A stretch of 6,440 bases of DNA from DATAMF01 sp036260665 (GTDB lineage Bacteria; Chloroflexota; Anaerolineae; Aggregatilineales; Aggregatilineaceae). The stretch's first letter is position 1; each line of letters begins with the position of its first letter. Positions 5,948-6,440 of this stretch are shown here, in pieces. A model generated the notes under the pieces. It made no database searches. It was not told the DNA's origin and worked only from the letters and a program-made list of their open reading frames with translations. Location: positions 1 through 6,440 of the forward strand of contig DATAMF010000395.1 in the NCBI GenBank assembly GCA_036260665.1, given 5' to 3'. The position numbers and the translations under genes are program-made.

Positions 5948-5992
5948 AGCCTATTGCGAAACACTCTCAATAGGCTTATAATCTTCTTTGTT
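5948..5992 (+). terminator. Possible terminator of the iron permease gene
   Basis: AGCCTATTG (5948-5956) and CAATAGGCT (5968-5976) are a perfect 9-bp inverted repeat with an 11-nt loop, starting 17 nt after the permease stop. The sequence after it is T-rich but interrupted (TATAATCTTCTTTGTTC), so termination may be weak. The same bases carry a promoter, so the dyad could instead be an operator. Confidence 0.45.
5954..5982 (+). promoter_or_regulatory. Candidate promoter of the cysK leader
   Basis: TTGCGA (5954-5959, 4 of 6 matches) and a perfect TATAAT (5977-5982) are separated by exactly 17 bp. Transcription would begin near 5989-5990. The promoter overlaps the inverted repeat: the -35 begins in the left arm and the right arm runs into the -10. 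The spacer contains TCTCAATA (5965-5972), an 8-mer also found in the Fur-like operator (5053-5060). Confidence 0.6.
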
Positions 5993-5995
5993 CAA

Positions 5996-6094
5996 ATGTG
6001 CATCAGCTTTATTGAGGTTTCTGATGGCTTTTCACACCCAGGTTTGCTCGTGTATCTGTCTCGCCATACCAGGCAAGCAGCGCTTGTGGTGTGA
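5996..6094 (+). CDS. Possible 32-aa leader peptide, Met-Cys start
   Basis: An ATG at 5996, about 6 nt after the predicted transcription start, opens a frame of 32 codons beginning MCISFIEVSDGF and ending QAALVV before TGA at 6092. There is no ribosome site, so it would be read as a near-leaderless message. The second codon is the only Cys codon, and the next gene makes cysteine. The stop codon lies inside the GGTGTGA segment that pairs in the leader, so a ribosome would affect folding. A frame of this length can easily occur by chance. Confidence 0.2.
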   Translation: MCISFIEVSDGFSHPGLLVYLSRHTRQAALVV

Positions 6095-6138
6095 TGCTGT
6101 AGGCTGATCACGACGTACACAGTCGTCAACGATGGATA

Positions 6139-6179
6139 AGCCGGTCACGCTCTCAGGTGTGATCGGCTATTTTGTTTCT
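6139..6179 (+). terminator. Intrinsic terminator in the cysK leader
   Basis: AGCCGGTCACGC (6139-6150) and GTGTGATCGGCT (6157-6168) pair over 12 positions with two G-T wobbles around the 6-nt loop TCTCAG. ATTTTGTTTCT follows. It is the only structure in the window with both a strong stem and a following T tract. It lies about 25 nt before the cysK ATG, so cysK transcripts from the upstream promoter must read through it. Confidence 0.8.
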
Positions 6180-6203
6180 AAGTGCATATCGAGGAAAAAC
6201 ATA

Positions 6204-6440
6204 ATGACTATCTCGCAGAAAACGAACATCGCCCAGAATGTCACCGAACTGATCGGCAATACACCGCTGGTTCGTCTCAACCGGATCACCGATGGCGCGC
6301 AGGCGACGGTGGTCGCCAAGCTCGAATACTACAATCCCGCCAAAAGCGTCAAGGATCGTATCGGCCTCGCCATGATCGAAGCTGCTGAGCAGGCAGGCAA
6401 GATCACCAAAGATACCATCATCGTCGAACCCACCAGCGGC
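6204..6440 (+). CDS. cysK: Cysteine synthase (O-acetylserine sulfhydrylase), N-terminal part
   Basis: A PLP-dependent enzyme that joins O-acetylserine and sulfide to make cysteine in the cytoplasm. The window holds the first 79 codons and the frame is open to the right edge; a full protein is about 310 residues. Family motifs are clear: LIGNTPLVRL (16-25), YYNPAKSVKDRI (42-53) with the Schiff-base lysine Lys50, and EPTSG at 75-79, the start of the EPTSGNTG substrate loop, cut before its Asn. GAGG (6191-6194) lies 9 nt before the ATG. A close relative such as cystathionine beta-synthase cannot be fully excluded from the N-terminal part alone, but the NPAKSVKDR form is usual for CysK. The gene follows the leader with an intrinsic terminator, which suggests control by premature termination. 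Confidence 0.93.
   Translation, partial: MTISQKTNIAQNVTELIGNTPLVRLNRITDGAQATVVAKLEYYNPAKSVKDRIGLAMIEAAEQAGKITKDTIIVEPTSG

Larger units (their letters stand above)
5989..6203 (+). ncRNA. Structured leader RNA upstream of cysK (putative attenuator)
   Basis: From the predicted start to the cysK ATG there are about 215 nt without a long gene, rich in pairing segments. CATCAG (6001-6006) pairs with CTGATG (6021-6026). TCACACC (6032-6038) pairs with GGTGTGA (6088-6094) and encloses CAAGC-AGC-GCTTG (6074-6086). ACGAC (6110-6114) pairs with GTCGT (6122-6126). The terminator follows at 6139-6179. GGTGTGAT occurs twice (6088-6095 and 6156-6163), so TCACACC could pair with the terminator 3' arm instead. 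GGCTGATCAC (6102-6111) can pair over 10 positions (two wobbles) with the same arm. That is the plan of a terminator/antiterminator switch. I see no T-box sequence and no SAM-riboswitch core. It could also be an independent small RNA ending at the terminator. Confidence 0.5.

Noticed and set aside
5358..5981. 207-codon plus-strand frame inside the iron permease
   Set aside because: It is a frame-shifted shadow of the permease, Arg- and Ser-rich and without membrane segments.
5925..6000. tRNA gene suggested by GTTCAAAT near 5990
   Set aside because: No acceptor stem, D arm or anticodon arm can be placed around it.
5989..6180. T-box or SAM riboswitch
   Set aside because: I looked for the T-box AGGGTGGNACCGCG-like sequence and the SAM-I core and found neither. 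The leader may still be regulatory, but not of these classes as I know them.

Overview
The window is a chromosomal stretch of about 55% GC (estimated by eye) with five protein genes: four complete and one cut by the right edge. Nothing in it is a complete mobile element, phage, CRISPR array, tRNA or rRNA. The modular GTAGGGGC-type intergenic repeats, the single-gene transcription units and the gene types fit a free-living environmental bacterium. My best guess is Chloroflexota (Anaerolineae-like), held only moderately because no phylogenetic marker gene is present.

Layout. Positions 1-154 are non-coding and hold a composite hairpin repeat (copy A). Positions 155-3013 (minus) encode a 952-residue MMPL/RND-family membrane transporter. 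It is divergent from a TetR/AcrR-type repressor gene (3172-3774, plus). The 158 bp between them carries a -35/-10 pair on each strand and a small dyad where they meet, which suggests a locally controlled efflux or lipid-export pair. Positions 3775-4033, between the convergent tetR and degV 3' ends, are packed with two more repeat copies (B and C). Copies A and B are near-identical and flank the transporter/regulator pair in direct orientation.

Positions 4034-4870 (minus) encode a DegV-family lipid-binding protein. A 0.2 kb divergent region follows, ending in a strong Fur-like operator of three overlapping ATTGAG half-sites just upstream of an extended -10 (TGATATAAT). This drives an FTR1/EfeU-type iron permease (5095-5931, plus), which stands alone without EfeO or EfeB.

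The 272 bp between the permease and cysK (5932-6203) is the most interesting part. A 9-bp hairpin just after the permease stop overlaps a good sigma-70-type promoter (TTGCGA, 17 bp, TATAAT). That promoter would make a leader of about 215 nt. The leader ends in a 12-bp intrinsic terminator only about 25 nt before the ATG of cysK (cysteine synthase, 6204 to the window edge). Upstream segments can pair with the 3' arm of this terminator, and a 32-codon ORF starting Met-Cys begins a few bases after the predicted transcription start. This is the layout of a transcription-attenuation leader, possibly cysteine-responsive, and I do not recognise it as a known riboswitch or T-box. The alternative is a separate small RNA of about 190 nt.
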